DNA from: Anaerobacterium chartisolvens | GTDB lineage: Bacteria > Bacillota > Clostridia > Acetivibrionales > DSM-27016 | Assembly (NCBI RefSeq): GCF_003337415.1 | Contig: NZ_QPJT01000018.1 | Location: forward strand, 35,383 to 99,382 | Length of the DNA: 64,000 nucleotides | Direction: 5' to 3' | Shown here: positions 8,588 to 19,475 of the stretch, in pieces | Position numbering within the stretch: position 1 is the first letter of the stretch | Layout: each line of letters starts with the position of its first letter | The notes under the pieces: generated by a model | What the model was told of the DNA's origin: nothing | The model's input: only the letters and a program-made list of their open reading frames with translations | The model's database searches: none | Translations under genes and position numbers: made by a program

Positions 8588-10996
8588 ATGATGAGGACGG
8601 AGATATTGCCATACCAAAAACTTGCCAGCTTAGGATTTAATTTTGGAAAAACAAAAGTAAAGAAATTCTTGCAGCTAAACCTCACCAAAAACAATATCAT
8701 ATTAATTTCTGCCGCCTTTTTGCTGGGCAGGGCTTCTATGCTGAACGGATTGATGCCGTTTGGAATTGCCGCATATGCATCCACCATAGGGCTTAATATC
8801 AATCGCCTTATGACTGCCGTTTTTATTGTATTGGGAATGCTTTCGGGCGGCGCAAGGGGACAGATATATGTGTGCTTATCAGCCATGCTTATATTTAATG
8901 CAATCAATATGGTAGTAAAGGGAAGCAAGGCCAACATGAATTTTAAGTATTCTGTTATAGCCTTTATCAGCGTTATGATTCCCGAAATGGTTCTGGTATA
9001 TTTACAGGGCTTTCTCCTGTTTGACTTATTAAAGGCTCTTATGCATGGCTTTATTGTATTTTCCTTAATGTTTATATTCAGAAATGCCGTCCCTGCAATC
9101 GCAGAAGGAAAGGTAAAGACCGCCTATTCAAATGAAGAGCTGATAAGCATGGCAATAATAACCGCAATGGCTGTTTCAGGGCTTTCCAATATCAGTATCG
9201 CAGGCTTTGAAATTAAAAATATTATTTCAATATTTCTTATACTTGTGTTCAGCTACAGATGCGGCCCCGGCCTAGGGGCGGCTGTGGGAGTTGTAATAGG
9301 GCTTATTGCAAGCATGTCTGCCAATGCCCCTCCCCTTGTAATAGGCTCGTATGCCTTCTGCGGATTGCTGGCAGGGATATTCAGATCCATAGGCAAAATG
9401 GGCTCCGGGCTTGGCTTTGTACTGGGAAACAGCGTATTGACGCTCTATCTGAATGGGTCTATAGATGTGCTTATATATCTTAAGGAGATTGTGATTGCGC
9501 TTGTGCTGTTTATGGTACTGCCTAAAAAAGTAATGGATCTGGCATCCAAAATAGTAGGCGCCGATGCCGAAAAAGAGGCAGACAAGCAAAGCTACGGGAG
9601 CCGAATAAAGGAGCTAACTGTGGAAAAGCTGAATAAGTTTTCCAGAACCTTTAAGGAGCTTTCAAAAACCTTTGGAGAAATAGCCGATACAAAGGTCACG
9701 GCTGAAAAACAGGATATATCGTCCATGCTTGACAGAGTGGCGGATAAAATATGCAAGGATTGCAGTTTGTGTCTGCACTGCTGGGACAGGAATTTTTATG
9801 ATACGTATCAGGTTATGTTTAAAATAGTTGAGAAGCTGGATATGAAAGGTCGGATTGATGAAAGTGATATTCCGGACCATTTTCTTGACAGGTGTGAGAG
9901 GGTTGTGGACTTTGTGAAGGCTATAAATAATGCATATGAGGTGTTTAAGGTTAATATGGTGTGGAAGGGGAGGGTGGGGGAAAGTCGGGCGCTTGTATCC
10001 CAGCAATTTGAGGGACTGTCAAATGTGATATCCAATCTTGCGTCTGAAATAGATATGGAGGTGCATTTTAAGGCTGAGCTGGAGGATATGCTTTTGAATG
10101 AATTAAAAAAGGAAGGGGTTAAAGCGAGTGACGTAATCGTTTTTGAGAATAAATGGGGGAAATATGAAATAAGTGTTTTTCATAAGGGCTGCGGAGGCAA
10201 AAGACAGTGTATAAAAACCATTGAAAGAATTGTTTCACATTCTGTGGGAAGAAAAATGGTAAAGGAGGATAAGGACTGCTGCCAGAAGCTGAAGAACAAC
10301 CTCTGTACCTTGAAGCTGGCGGAGGAGGAGGTTTTTAAGGTTACAACAGGTGTTGCAAAGCTTGCAAAATATGGGGGGATGATTTCGGGAGACAGCTATA
10401 CCTTTATGAACACGGGAAAGGGGAAATATATTGCCGCCATAAGCGACGGCATGGGCTCGGGGCAAAGGGCCGCCACCCAGAGCCGGGCCACTATAAGCCT
10501 TCTTGAGCAGTTCATGGAATCGGGCTTTGATAAGGAGACTACTGTAAAGCTCATTAATTCAATACTTGTTCTTAAATCAGGAGAGGATTCCTTTACTACC
10601 ATTGATATGTCGGTGATAGACTTATATGAGGGAGAGGTGGAGTTTATAAAGATCGGCGCGGCACCCACGTATATAAAAAAGCATGAGAGGGTGGACACTG
10701 TTAAATCGGTGTCACTCCCTGCGGGAATATTGGGGGATGTAGAGATCGAGCTTGTACATAAGCGTATAGATAACGGTGACTTTATAATAATGCTCAGTGA
10801 CGGAATCTTTGATTCATTCAATATAAATGAGGGAGGTGATAAAGAGCTGGAGGATGTGATCTTCGGAATAAAAAGTATAAACCCGCAGGAAATTGCAGAC
10901 GCAATACTTGACAGAGCCTATATAAATTGTGAGGAAAAGCCTGTGGATGATATGATGGTGGTGGTTGCAAAGCTGTGGAAGGCGGGCAATGTATAA
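8588..10996 (+). CDS. spoIIE: Stage II sporulation protein E (PP2C phosphatase)
   Basis: Membrane-bound serine phosphatase that dephosphorylates SpoIIAA to activate sigma-F in the forespore and that takes part in polar septum formation. It is 802 residues long. Residues ~30-320 hold about ten hydrophobic segments, followed by a central regulatory region with a cysteine cluster (CKDCSLCLHC), and the C-terminal PP2C/SpoIIE domain with the metal-binding ISDGMGSGQRAA and MLSDGIFDSF. The length is close to B. subtilis SpoIIE (827). The RBS AGGAGGG precedes the start; ATG 8588 and ATG 8591 are both possible. A single gene with no operon partner. Confidence 0.97.
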   Translation: MMRTEILPYQKLASLGFNFGKTKVKKFLQLNLTKNNIILISAAFLLGRASMLNGLMPFGIAAYASTIGLNINRLMTAVFIVLGMLSGGARGQIYVCLSAMLIFNAINMVVKGSKANMNFKYSVIAFISVMIPEMVLVYLQGFLLFDLLKALMHGFIVFSLMFIFRNAVPAIAEGKVKTAYSNEELISMAIITAMAVSGLSNISIAGFEIKNIISIFLILVFSYRCGPGLGAAVGVVIGLIASMSANAPPLVIGSYAFCGLLAGIFRSIGKMGSGLGFVLGNSVLTLYLNGSIDVLIYLKEIVIALVLFMVLPKKVMDLASKIVGADAEKEADKQSYGSRIKELTVEKLNKFSRTFKELSKTFGEIADTKVTAEKQDISSMLDRVADKICKDCSLCLHCWDRNFYDTYQVMFKIVEKLDMKGRIDESDIPDHFLDRCERVVDFVKAINNAYEVFKVNMVWKGRVGESRALVSQQFEGLSNVISNLASEIDMEVHFKAELEDMLLNELKKEGVKASDVIVFENKWGKYEISVFHKGCGGKRQCIKTIERIVSHSVGRKMVKEDKDCCQKLKNNLCTLKLAEEEVFKVTTGVAKLAKYGGMISGDSYTFMNTGKGKYIAAISDGMGSGQRAATQSRATISLLEQFMESGFDKETTVKLINSILVLKSGEDSFTTIDMSVIDLYEGEVEFIKIGAAPTYIKKHERVDTVKSVSLPAGILGDVEIELVHKRIDNGDFIIMLSDGIFDSFNINEGGDKELEDVIFGIKSINPQEIADAILDRAYINCEEKPVDDMMVVVAKLWKAGNV

Positions 10997-11123
10997 ATTC
11001 TCATATTTTATCACAAACTACCTATGAAAGCATTATCCTGCCTGCACCGGGTATATTTGCTCTGAAACCATATATGCCCGGTGCAGGGCGCAGGGTGTGC
11101 TAATTATAGGTTCGGAGGAGCTT

Positions 11124-11450
11124 ATGCTAAGTGATGATTCAAAAAGGATTGTGGTAATAAAGGATATTCACTCAAATATCATCGAAGAGGCTATATTGAT
11201 ATTGAAGGACAGGCCCGCAGCCAGAAGGAACAGGAATAAGGACTTTATTCTAAGTGAGGCCAATATGATTATCAGCAGGTATGTGGAGGAGAATAAGGGG
11301 GGGGAGGCGGCATCGAATAAGAATTTAAAGATAAGAAAAAAGCCTTTGCAGCAAAAGAAGGCTCCCGTAAGTCTTATGATTAATGTGGCTCTGGCTGCCA
11401 GTGCAGTGCTGCTGCTGTTTTTGCTCTCAAAGGCTATTTGGGCTTTTTAA
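11124..11450 (+). CDS. Small protein with C-terminal membrane anchor, unknown function
   Basis: I do not recognise this 108-residue protein. The start at ATG 11124 has GGAGG five nt upstream; the frame is open to 11097 but without a ribosome binding site. The N-terminal part is charged and soluble-looking (residues 1-75, with an arginine-rich ARRNRNKD segment), then comes a basic linker and one hydrophobic segment (SLMINVALAASAVLLLFLL) ending four residues from the C-terminus. The tail-anchored layout suggests a cytoplasmic domain held at the membrane. Its last 24 bases overlap the end of the convergent YibE/F gene. Confidence 0.7.
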   Translation: MLSDDSKRIVVIKDIHSNIIEEAILILKDRPAARRNRNKDFILSEANMIISRYVEENKGGEAASNKNLKIRKKPLQQKKAPVSLMINVALAASAVLLLFLLSKAIWAF

Positions 11451-12581
11451 GGGAAGCTTTGTCCCTCTGCTTTTTACTAATGCAGATGATATGAAGGAAG
11501 TAATAGGAACTGTAAGTATTATGCCTATGCTTCCCGACATGCCCTGTATAAGCTCGGTGCTTATCACATCCAGGTTCATTATTTGCCTGTAGGGCATTGC
11601 ATAGGCCATGATAAGAAGAATAGTGCTAAAGGCCCCTCCTGCAAATGCCAGAATAAGAGTGTTGGACATCGTTCCCATAACATCCCTTCCTATGTTCATG
11701 CCTGATTTAAAAAGCCGGCTTCTATCCATACGCGGGTTGGAGTCATGAATTTCAAATACCGCCGATGCGATTGACATTCCCACATCCATTATTGCCCCAA
11801 GTGAGGCAATGAGGATTGACGAAAACATAAGGCCGTTAATTTGCAGGTTACTCTTTTCAGCTATGGAAATTAACGATTCGGCCTCCTCCATTGTAAGCCC
11901 TGAAATATGTGCGAGGCTTCCGGCAATTATTGAGATAATTCCCGAGCATATAACACCTAACACCGTTCCTATGGAGGCGGACAGTGTTTTTTTGTTAAAC
12001 CCCCCAACTAAAAAAAGGGTGGCGATAATTACTGCCGATACAGTAACAATTGATACCGGTATGGGATCGGCTCCGCGGAAGATGAGTGGGATCATGAAAA
12101 ATATAACCATTACTCCTGTAAATATAAGAGATATTACCGATTTGAATCCCTTAAGGCCTCCAAAAATGATAAGCACTGCGAAAAACAGACCTACCAGCCC
12201 GTATAGAACAGGCTCTCGAAAATAATTATAAACGTTGACATGCTCTGCCTTATTATCCTTTATAAATATTTGAACTACAATTTGCGAGCCTTTTTTTGCA
12301 TATACATTGTAAAGCCTGCTCATAGGGTTCTTTAAAATAAAGGTTTCATCCTTAAATCTGCCTGTCAGCACCTCTATTTCAAGCTCCTGAGTTCCAACCA
12401 CAACGCCCGGAACAAGAGTGTCCTGTGTAAGCTCTTCATTTTTAACCTTAATGACCCTTGCCCTTTCAAAGAGAACATTATCCTTAGGTTTTTCCAAAAG
12501 CCCTCTCGAAATAAATATGATTATCGGAATTAAAATTATTACCGCAGCAATCAGTATGGTTGAGCTGTGTTTTTTAAGCAT
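11427..12581 (-). CDS. YibE/F family membrane protein
   Basis: A 384-residue multi-pass membrane protein. It has one N-terminal hydrophobic segment (residues ~8-28), an extracytoplasmic domain of about 90 residues, then seven or so hydrophobic segments with the family-typical GLKGFKSVISLIFT and IASLGAIMDVGMSIASAVFE regions. YibE/F proteins are widespread in Firmicutes; their biochemical role is not established. It is convergent with the small gene at 11124 (3' ends overlap by 24 nt) and divergent from the S-layer-type gene. No partner gene suggests a pathway. Confidence 0.88.
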   Translation of the reverse strand: MLKKHSSTILIAAVIILIPIIIFISRGLLEKPKDNVLFERARVIKVKNEELTQDTLVPGVVVGTQELEIEVLTGRFKDETFILKNPMSRLYNVYAKKGSQIVVQIFIKDNKAEHVNVYNYFREPVLYGLVGLFFAVLIIFGGLKGFKSVISLIFTGVMVIFFMIPLIFRGADPIPVSIVTVSAVIIATLFLVGGFNKKTLSASIGTVLGVICSGIISIIAGSLAHISGLTMEEAESLISIAEKSNLQINGLMFSSILIASLGAIMDVGMSIASAVFEIHDSNPRMDRSRLFKSGMNIGRDVMGTMSNTLILAFAGGAFSTILLIMAYAMPYRQIMNLDVISTELIQGMSGSIGIILTVPITSFISSALVKSRGTKLPLKSPNSL

Positions 12582-12819
12582 ATGGATGTACTCCGTTCTG
12601 AAATGATAACTATATTATAAACCTTAAGGGAATAAATCAAATATTTGCATTGAAAAATTAACATAAAATTAAACCTTTCATTACGTTATTAACCAAATTT
12701 TTTCAAGGGGTTTACTTGCGGTTAAGAAAGCTTATCCCTGCTTTTGGTAAAATATACTCAGCAAAAATTTACTTGAACCTGATAAAAATTAAATAAAATA
12801 ACAGAAACGGAGGTTGAAG

Positions 12820-15800
12820 GTGTTGGGAAATAAGTTTACTGGAAGCAAAGTCTTAATAAAATATCTGTCAATACTGCTGGCGGTTGTGATGGCATTCGGC
12901 CTGGTTCCGGGACAGATGCAGGGCCCGTGGCAAGTAAGTGCGGCGGATACAATAGTGGTTGGGTGGGATTTTAATGATGGGAATCAGATAGCGGACGCAG
13001 GCGTATCCTCCAATGCATCACAGGTTATTTCAAGAGAAGACTCATACTCAGGCACTTACTCTTATACGGCGGGGGCAGCGGGTACGCCTGATACAGCTCT
13101 GTCCTCAAATGCATGGAGTGAGGGAGCCGGTACAAAATATCTTAAAATAAGCTTTTCAACAAGCGGATATTTCGATCTGACACTTGAATCAAAGCTGAGA
13201 TCGTCGGGCACGGGGCCGAGAGACTTTAAGCTTCAATATAGTGCTGACGGCACAGAATGGAATGATATAAGCGGAGGTGCCGTGGTATCTGGAAACGGCT
13301 CCTTTGAGAGCAACAGCATTGTACTGCCGGAGGCTGTGGAGGATCAGAGCATAGTATATATAAGGTGGCTTTTGGATTCAAATGTTTCCGCTGCGGGAAC
13401 AGGAGACATGAGCGGAAGCAATGGGACATGCAGAATAGACGATATCGTTATATCCTCAAGCGGGGATTCGCCGGGGGGGCCTGAAGATACCGCCCCGCCT
13501 GCGGTGCTGTCCAAATCCCCTGCCGACGGGGCCGCCGGTGTGGCATGGAATGCGGTAATATCTGTTTTGTTTGATGAAAATATTGTGGCAGGGAGTGAAA
13601 TATCCTCAATTTCAATAAAGGACGAAGACAGTACTCCTGTGGCGGGCGTTTCAAACGTTATATCGGGCGCAGCTCTGACCATAGCTCACGAACAGCTCGA
13701 AAAAGATAAAACCTATACTGTTACAATACCGGCGGGGGCGGTTCAGGACTCCTCGGAAAATGCTACCGATTACGATATAATCTGGAGCTTTACAACAGCT
13801 TTGGATGAGGTAATCACTCCCATTAATGAGATTGACACGGTGGACTCAAACGGACTTCCGACAAAGACGCAGGAGCTGTATACCATAGAGGGGGTTGTTA
13901 CCTCTGCTCCCGGAGGACTTGGAAGCGGGAAAAAAATGTTCGTTCAGGATGAAAGCGGAGGGATATGCGTTTACCACAGCACGCAAAGCATTTCAGGCGT
14001 GGCTGAGGGAGATATTGTAAGGGTAACGGGCAAGGTAATACAATATAACGGATTAACGGAGCTTGATCCCAGTGTGGCAGGGGGTGCTGTACAGGTGATT
14101 TCAAGCGGCAATGCCCTGCCTGCTCCGGTTGAGCTTTCCTCCCTGTCTGAGCTGAGAAGCTTTGTCACAGCAGAGCCATATGAGGGCAAGCTTGTAAGAG
14201 TAAGGGTAAAGGTGTCTTCGGCGGTTGCATCCAACGGCAATGGAGCGATAACGGATGTTGACGGCAGTAATTCGATAACCCTCAGAATAGAGACTGCAAC
14301 GGGCATAGCTGCCTCAAGCCTCATACCGGGGCAGGAGCTTGTAATTACGGGAATTGTAGCTCAATATGACTCAAGCAGCCCATACACATCGGGATACCAG
14401 CTTACCCCGAGATACCCCTCCGACATATCGGATGCCCCTGATGACAAGGCACCCGTTGCACAGCAAACGGAGCCTTCCAACGGAAAAACAAATGTATTAA
14501 TCAATGCTCCCTTAAGCGTTGAATTTGACGAGGAAATTGTTGCCGGGGCAGCAATAGCTTCCATAACCGTTATTGACGACCAAAGCTACAGCGTTGGGGG
14601 AATAAGCAGCTCAACCAGCGGAAATATGCTCTATATAGACCACGCCGATTTTGCTTATGGGAGAACATATACAGTAACCATTCCGGCAGGAGCGGTAGAG
14701 GATTCACAAGGGAATGCAACTTCTGCTCCCACAGTATGGAGCTTCAGTACACGGGCTTCAGCGGACCTTGACGGGCCTGTCGCGTTAAGCAAGACACCTG
14801 CGGAAGACGCGACGGGAGTTTCCAAAAACGCTTCCGTTTCAGTGATGTTTGGTGAGGATATACGGCAGGGCAGTGCCTCAAGCGGCATAAGCATAAAGGA
14901 TTCGCTTGGCAATCCCGTTTCAGGGGTGGACTGCAAAATTGAGGACTCTGTTCTGACGCTGACACATGCCGTATTCGGCTATAGCACGGAATATACGGTA
15001 AGCATTCCTGCCGGAGCGGTGGAGGACTTTTCCGGAAACGGAACCGGCTCTGAAATTGTATGGAGCTTTACCACAGGCCAAGAGGAGGTATACAGCTTAT
15101 ATTATGGGCAGCTTCACAGCCATACCAATTTCTCCGACGGTCAGGGCAGCCCCGATGATGCTTACTCATGGGCAAGGGATGAGGGCCACGCTGACTTCTT
15201 TGCAGTCACCGATCACTCAAACTGGTTTGACAACGAAAAAAATACAGCCAATGAGAGCATTACAAGCATAAGTGAGTCTACCAGTCAGGAATGGAAGGAT
15301 TTAAACTCTATTGCCGACTCGTATAATAATGACGGAAGCTTTACCGCAATTGCAGGCTTTGAGATGACATGGAGCAATGGCACCGGACATATAAATACCT
15401 TCAACACTCCATGGTTTGTTTCCAGAAGCAATTCGGCGATGGACCTTAACGCATACTATAACAAGATTAAAGAGTCCCCGGACTCTATAAACCAGTTGAA
15501 TCATCCCGGAAAGACCTTTGGAGACTTTTTTGATTTTGGGTACTACAGTAAAGAGGCTGATGCCGTGGTGCAGCTTATTGAGGTTGGAAACGGCGAAGGC
15601 CCCATAAGGGGAAGCGGGTATTTCCCCAGCTATGAATACTATACCAGAGCGCTTGACAAGGGGTGGCATGTCGCTCCGTCCAACAATCAGGACAACCATA
15701 AACAAAAATGGGTTACAGCAAATGAGGCCAGAACGGTTGCACTTGCAACGGAGCTTACAAGGGACGGAATATATGACGCAATAAGGGAGAGAAGAGTTTA

Positions 15801-18800
15801 TGCGACAGAGGACAGGAACCTTCAGATAGAATATGAGCTTAACGGAAATGTAATGGGCTCCATACTTGGGGATACCGATGATTCCTTAAGCTTTGAAATT
15901 AAGGTGACAGACCCTGACGCGGGCGATTCCATAGGAAAGATATCTATAATTTCCAACGGGGGGACTGTGGCGGCGTCAAAAACCTTTAGCGGGAACAATG
16001 CCGAGTGGAGCTTTGAGCTTGAGCCCAAATATTCATACTACTATGTAAGGGTTGATCAGACCGATAAGGATATTGCCGTAACCGCTCCCGTATGGGTTGG
16101 CGAAACGGACAAGGCCGGCATATCGACATCAGCGGGAACCGGGCTGTCCGTAAAGGGAGAAGAGGTTACAATAACATCAACCATATATAATAATGAAGCT
16201 TCTCCCATGCAGGTAGCTTCACTTGAATATTCCATAGACGGCAATGCTATAAACACCGCGCCTGCCATCAACCCGGTGGCACCGTCGTCCACGGCATTAT
16301 ATTCCTTTGGGTATAATCCGGTACAGGTAGGAGATGTAAGCATTAATGTAAAGCTTACCGCTTCAATTAACGGAACGCAAAGAGTATATACCGATGTGCT
16401 GAAGCTGAATGTTTCAGATCCTTCGGTAATAACCAAAATTATTATCGACGGCTCTCATTATAATGACTATGTCGCGGGAAACTATGCCAACAATATGGGG
16501 AATATAACAGAGCTTTCAACTGGCAGGGGTGTACAGGTAATAGTACAAAAGCAGCCTCTTACAGACGAGGTGCTTTCGGATGTGCAATTGCTTCTGCTTA
16601 CTCCTCCGGCAAAGAAATCAGGCACCTCAAATGGAGTAAGCTATACTGCCAAGCCATATACTCAGGACGAAATTAATGTTATAAAAAGGTTTGCCGACAG
16701 GGGAGGGAATATAGTAGTAGCGGGTCTGGCAGATTATCAGGATAATGGCGCCGCCGCTCAAAATCATACGGCATACCAGCAAAACCTTGTTCTTCAGGCA
16801 ATTGGTGCCGGATCAAGGATTAATGATGACGAGGTGGTGGATTATCAAAACAATCCTAACGTAAATCCTCCCGGGGTTGCGGGAGGCACTCCTTTCCGCG
16901 TTCCTATGAATACTTATAACATGAGCTCTCCATACCTGAACGGTGTGGTGCCGGAGCAGGATTACAGCTTTTACAGCGGATGCTCATTTACTATGGGCAA
17001 TAACGCAAAGTGGCTTGTAAAGGGACACTCAACCACATACGGGTTTGATTCCGACAATGACGGATTGGGAGGAAGCTATGTGGCGGCGGCAAATGCTGCC
17101 ATTCCAAGCCCGGATGGGGGAATAGGAAAGGGGAATGTAGTAGCGCTTGCAGAGGAAACCCTTCCGGGAGGAGGAAAGCTCTTTATCGGAGGGACAGTGT
17201 TCTTCTCCAACTTTGAAATTAAAGCCTCTCTTGACAACTACGGACAGCTCCAGAACAGCAACTACAATATTACAATGAACATTATAGATTCTATAAAAAA
17301 GGCAGTCCCGGTGACTCCCATAAAGCAAATACGCGCTGCTCAAGCAGGCGAAACCTTCTGTGCGGAGGGTATTGTAACGGCAGGAACTCAGCAGGGCAAT
17401 GCCTTCTTTGACACGATATATATTCAGGATGCCACAGGAGGTATAAACATCTTCCCTGTGTCCGATATGAACATAAGAGTAGGGCAAAAGGTAAAGGTAC
17501 TGGGATATGTGGGGCAATATCAGGGAGACATAGAGCTTGTCATGCAGCAAATAGAGGTGACGGATGCCGCGCAAAAGCCCGTTGCTGCTAAGGAATTTCC
17601 TACCGGCGACAGTATGCTTCCCAAAAATGGCGGCTGGCTGGCCAAGGTTTGCGGAACGGTGACAGGGATAACTGAAAACACTATTTTTATAGACGACGGA
17701 ACGGGAGAAGCCAGAATTTTTATAGACGGATATATAGGGGACAGTACAGGGAGAATTAACCAGCCCGGTAAGTGGGAGCCTTCAATAAAGGTGGGAGACA
17801 CTGTTTCGGCAATAGGCCTTGCATCGGTGGATACCGAAGGAAGCAGGCTGAGGGTGAGAGACACCTCTGAAATCATAAAGGTAAAGAAAACATACAAAGT
17901 GCTTTATGATTCCAACGGAGGCACGAGCGGAAGCGTTCCGCAGGATAATACGGGATATTTGCCCCGTGATACAGTCAATGTGTTATCCAACAGCGGAAGC
18001 CTTGCAAAAACAGGCTACAGCTTTAAGGGCTGGAATACCAAATCAGATGGAACTGGAATAGATTATACGGCGGGTGCAGGAAAGCTTATTATTACATCGG
18101 ATATCATATTATATGCCAAATGGGAGAAAGTATCCGATGCTACGCCTTCGCCCACAGGTAATTCAGGCAAGACAGGCACAACCACCACCACTAAGGCTTC
18201 CATTGAGCCTAAGCTTGGAGAAGGCGGGGAAGTAAGCATAGAGCTTAAGTCTAAGCTTGATAAATCTACAGGCGAGGCTAGAGCACAACTTGATTCAGAC
18301 ACTCTTGCCAAGGCACTGGAGATTGCAAGAGAAGATGAAGAGGGGATAAAAACAGTAAAGCTTCAAGTGAGCGGTGCAGAGGGGAGCACATCATATATAC
18401 AGGAGCTGCCTACAAAAGCCTTGATTGAGTCGAAGTCAACCCAAAGGCTTTCCATTTCAACGGATGTGGCTGAGGTATCAATTCCGGGCAATATGCTTTC
18501 TGCAGCGGGTACCGGAGAGACTGACAAGGTGGCTTTAAAGGTCGGATTGGTTAATAAGGATGAGCTTAGCAGCGAATTGAGGGAAAAAGTAGGGAATGCG
18601 CCTGTAATTGAGCTGGGTATATCAGTAAACGGGAAGACGGTGAAGTGGCAGAATGAAGATGCCCCGGTTTTAATAACAATTCCGTATACGCCCACAGAGG
18701 AGGAATTGAAAAACCCCGACCATATTGTAATCATATACATCGACGGGGAGGGTATGCCACATTCCGTACCAAACGGCAGATATGATTCCAAAACAAAGAC

Positions 18801-19395
18801 CATAAGCTTCACTACAACGCATTTCAGCAGATATGCTGTGGCATATATATATAAGACCTTTGACGATATACAAAAATATCCGCACGCTAAAGCTTCTATT
18901 GAGGTTATAGCATCCAAAGGCATAATTGACGGAAAATCCGAGCTGGAATTTGACCCGGATAAGGAAATTACAAGAGCGGAGCTGATACAAATGCTGGTGA
19001 AAGCATTAGGTCTTACTACAAGCTTTACCGAAAGCTTTAGCGATGTAGACCCGTCACACCGGTATTATAAGGAACTGGGAATAGCCAAAAAAATAGGGCT
19101 GGCTAAGGGCGGTGGAGAAAACCGCTTCAGCCCTGATAAAAGGGTTACAAGGCAGGACATGATGGTTTTCTGCTACAGGGCACTGGTGCTTTCCAAAAAG
19201 CTTAACCCCGGGCTTTCTGAAGCACAGCTTGACAGGTTCAGTGACAGGTCAAGGATCGCAAGCTATGCTATAGAGGCTGCTTCGGCTATGGTAAAAGAGG
19301 GGATAATCGGGGGCAGCGGGCAAAAAATAAATCCTTTGGCAAATGCTACAAAAGCAGAGGCGGCTATGGTTATGTACAGAATATTAAAAAAATAG
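12820..19395 (+). CDS. Large secreted surface protein: Big_5 repeats, OB-folds, PHP/CehA-type domain, SLH anchor
   Basis: A 2191-residue secreted protein. GTG 12820 is chosen because GGAGG (12809-12813) lies 6 nt upstream; TTG 12814 would abut it. In order: signal peptide (~1-43, cut near VSAAD); a discoidin-like region (~45-215); Ig-like Big_5 repeats with the recurrent TVTIPAGAV motif; OB-fold segments (~330-530 and ~1497-1690); a PHP metallohydrolase-like domain (~759-993, HSHTNFSDG and AVTDHSNW); a Gly-Trp-Asn Flg_new repeat (~1690-1767); a linker; and three SLH repeats (~2010-2191) for cell-wall binding. PHP domains of the CehA/McbA type cleave phosphate esters, so an exposed phosphohydrolase is a reasonable inference. 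The substrate is unknown. Confidence 0.9.
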   Translation: MLGNKFTGSKVLIKYLSILLAVVMAFGLVPGQMQGPWQVSAADTIVVGWDFNDGNQIADAGVSSNASQVISREDSYSGTYSYTAGAAGTPDTALSSNAWSEGAGTKYLKISFSTSGYFDLTLESKLRSSGTGPRDFKLQYSADGTEWNDISGGAVVSGNGSFESNSIVLPEAVEDQSIVYIRWLLDSNVSAAGTGDMSGSNGTCRIDDIVISSSGDSPGGPEDTAPPAVLSKSPADGAAGVAWNAVISVLFDENIVAGSEISSISIKDEDSTPVAGVSNVISGAALTIAHEQLEKDKTYTVTIPAGAVQDSSENATDYDIIWSFTTALDEVITPINEIDTVDSNGLPTKTQELYTIEGVVTSAPGGLGSGKKMFVQDESGGICVYHSTQSISGVAEGDIVRVTGKVIQYNGLTELDPSVAGGAVQVISSGNALPAPVELSSLSELRSFVTAEPYEGKLVRVRVKVSSAVASNGNGAITDVDGSNSITLRIETATGIAASSLIPGQELVITGIVAQYDSSSPYTSGYQLTPRYPSDISDAPDDKAPVAQQTEPSNGKTNVLINAPLSVEFDEEIVAGAAIASITVIDDQSYSVGGISSSTSGNMLYIDHADFAYGRTYTVTIPAGAVEDSQGNATSAPTVWSFSTRASADLDGPVALSKTPAEDATGVSKNASVSVMFGEDIRQGSASSGISIKDSLGNPVSGVDCKIEDSVLTLTHAVFGYSTEYTVSIPAGAVEDFSGNGTGSEIVWSFTTGQEEVYSLYYGQLHSHTNFSDGQGSPDDAYSWARDEGHADFFAVTDHSNWFDNEKNTANESITSISESTSQEWKDLNSIADSYNNDGSFTAIAGFEMTWSNGTGHINTFNTPWFVSRSNSAMDLNAYYNKIKESPDSINQLNHPGKTFGDFFDFGYYSKEADAVVQLIEVGNGEGPIRGSGYFPSYEYYTRALDKGWHVAPSNNQDNHKQKWVTANEARTVALATELTRDGIYDAIRERRVYATEDRNLQIEYELNGNVMGSILGDTDDSLSFEIKVTDPDAGDSIGKISIISNGGTVAASKTFSGNNAEWSFELEPKYSYYYVRVDQTDKDIAVTAPVWVGETDKAGISTSAGTGLSVKGEEVTITSTIYNNEASPMQVASLEYSIDGNAINTAPAINPVAPSSTALYSFGYNPVQVGDVSINVKLTASINGTQRVYTDVLKLNVSDPSVITKIIIDGSHYNDYVAGNYANNMGNITELSTGRGVQVIVQKQPLTDEVLSDVQLLLLTPPAKKSGTSNGVSYTAKPYTQDEINVIKRFADRGGNIVVAGLADYQDNGAAAQNHTAYQQNLVLQAIGAGSRINDDEVVDYQNNPNVNPPGVAGGTPFRVPMNTYNMSSPYLNGVVPEQDYSFYSGCSFTMGNNAKWLVKGHSTTYGFDSDNDGLGGSYVAAANAAIPSPDGGIGKGNVVALAEETLPGGGKLFIGGTVFFSNFEIKASLDNYGQLQNSNYNITMNIIDSIKKAVPVTPIKQIRAAQAGETFCAEGIVTAGTQQGNAFFDTIYIQDATGGINIFPVSDMNIRVGQKVKVLGYVGQYQGDIELVMQQIEVTDAAQKPVAAKEFPTGDSMLPKNGGWLAKVCGTVTGITENTIFIDDGTGEARIFIDGYIGDSTGRINQPGKWEPSIKVGDTVSAIGLASVDTEGSRLRVRDTSEIIKVKKTYKVLYDSNGGTSGSVPQDNTGYLPRDTVNVLSNSGSLAKTGYSFKGWNTKSDGTGIDYTAGAGKLIITSDIILYAKWEKVSDATPSPTGNSGKTGTTTTTKASIEPKLGEGGEVSIELKSKLDKSTGEARAQLDSDTLAKALEIAREDEEGIKTVKLQVSGAEGSTSYIQELPTKALIESKSTQRLSISTDVAEVSIPGNMLSAAGTGETDKVALKVGLVNKDELSSELREKVGNAPVIELGISVNGKTVKWQNEDAPVLITIPYTPTEEELKNPDHIVIIYIDGEGMPHSVPNGRYDSKTKTISFTTTHFSRYAVAYIYKTFDDIQKYPHAKASIEVIASKGIIDGKSELEFDPDKEITRAELIQMLVKALGLTTSFTESFSDVDPSHRYYKELGIAKKIGLAKGGGENRFSPDKRVTRQDMMVFCYRALVLSKKLNPGLSEAQLDRFSDRSRIASYAIEAASAMVKEGIIGGSGQKINPLANATKAEAAMVMYRILKK

Positions 19396-19411
19396 ATTAA
19401 AAATCACAAGC

Positions 19412-19461
19412 AGGGGATGGCATGGAGCGCAAATGCGCTTTCAAGGTCCATCCCCTTTTTT
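19412..19461 (+). terminator. Rho-independent terminator of the SLH protein gene
   Basis: AGGGGATGG (19412-19420) pairs with CCATCCCCT (19448-19456), with a smaller GCGC-containing hairpin in the loop, followed by a T-run. Confidence 0.85.
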
Positions 19462-19475
19462 ATATTGAAGCTTAA

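Noticed and set aside
15301..15705. Long antisense open frames inside the SLH protein, aro genes and other coding regions
   Set aside because: Shadow frames opposite well-supported genes, without homologous features or ribosome binding sites.
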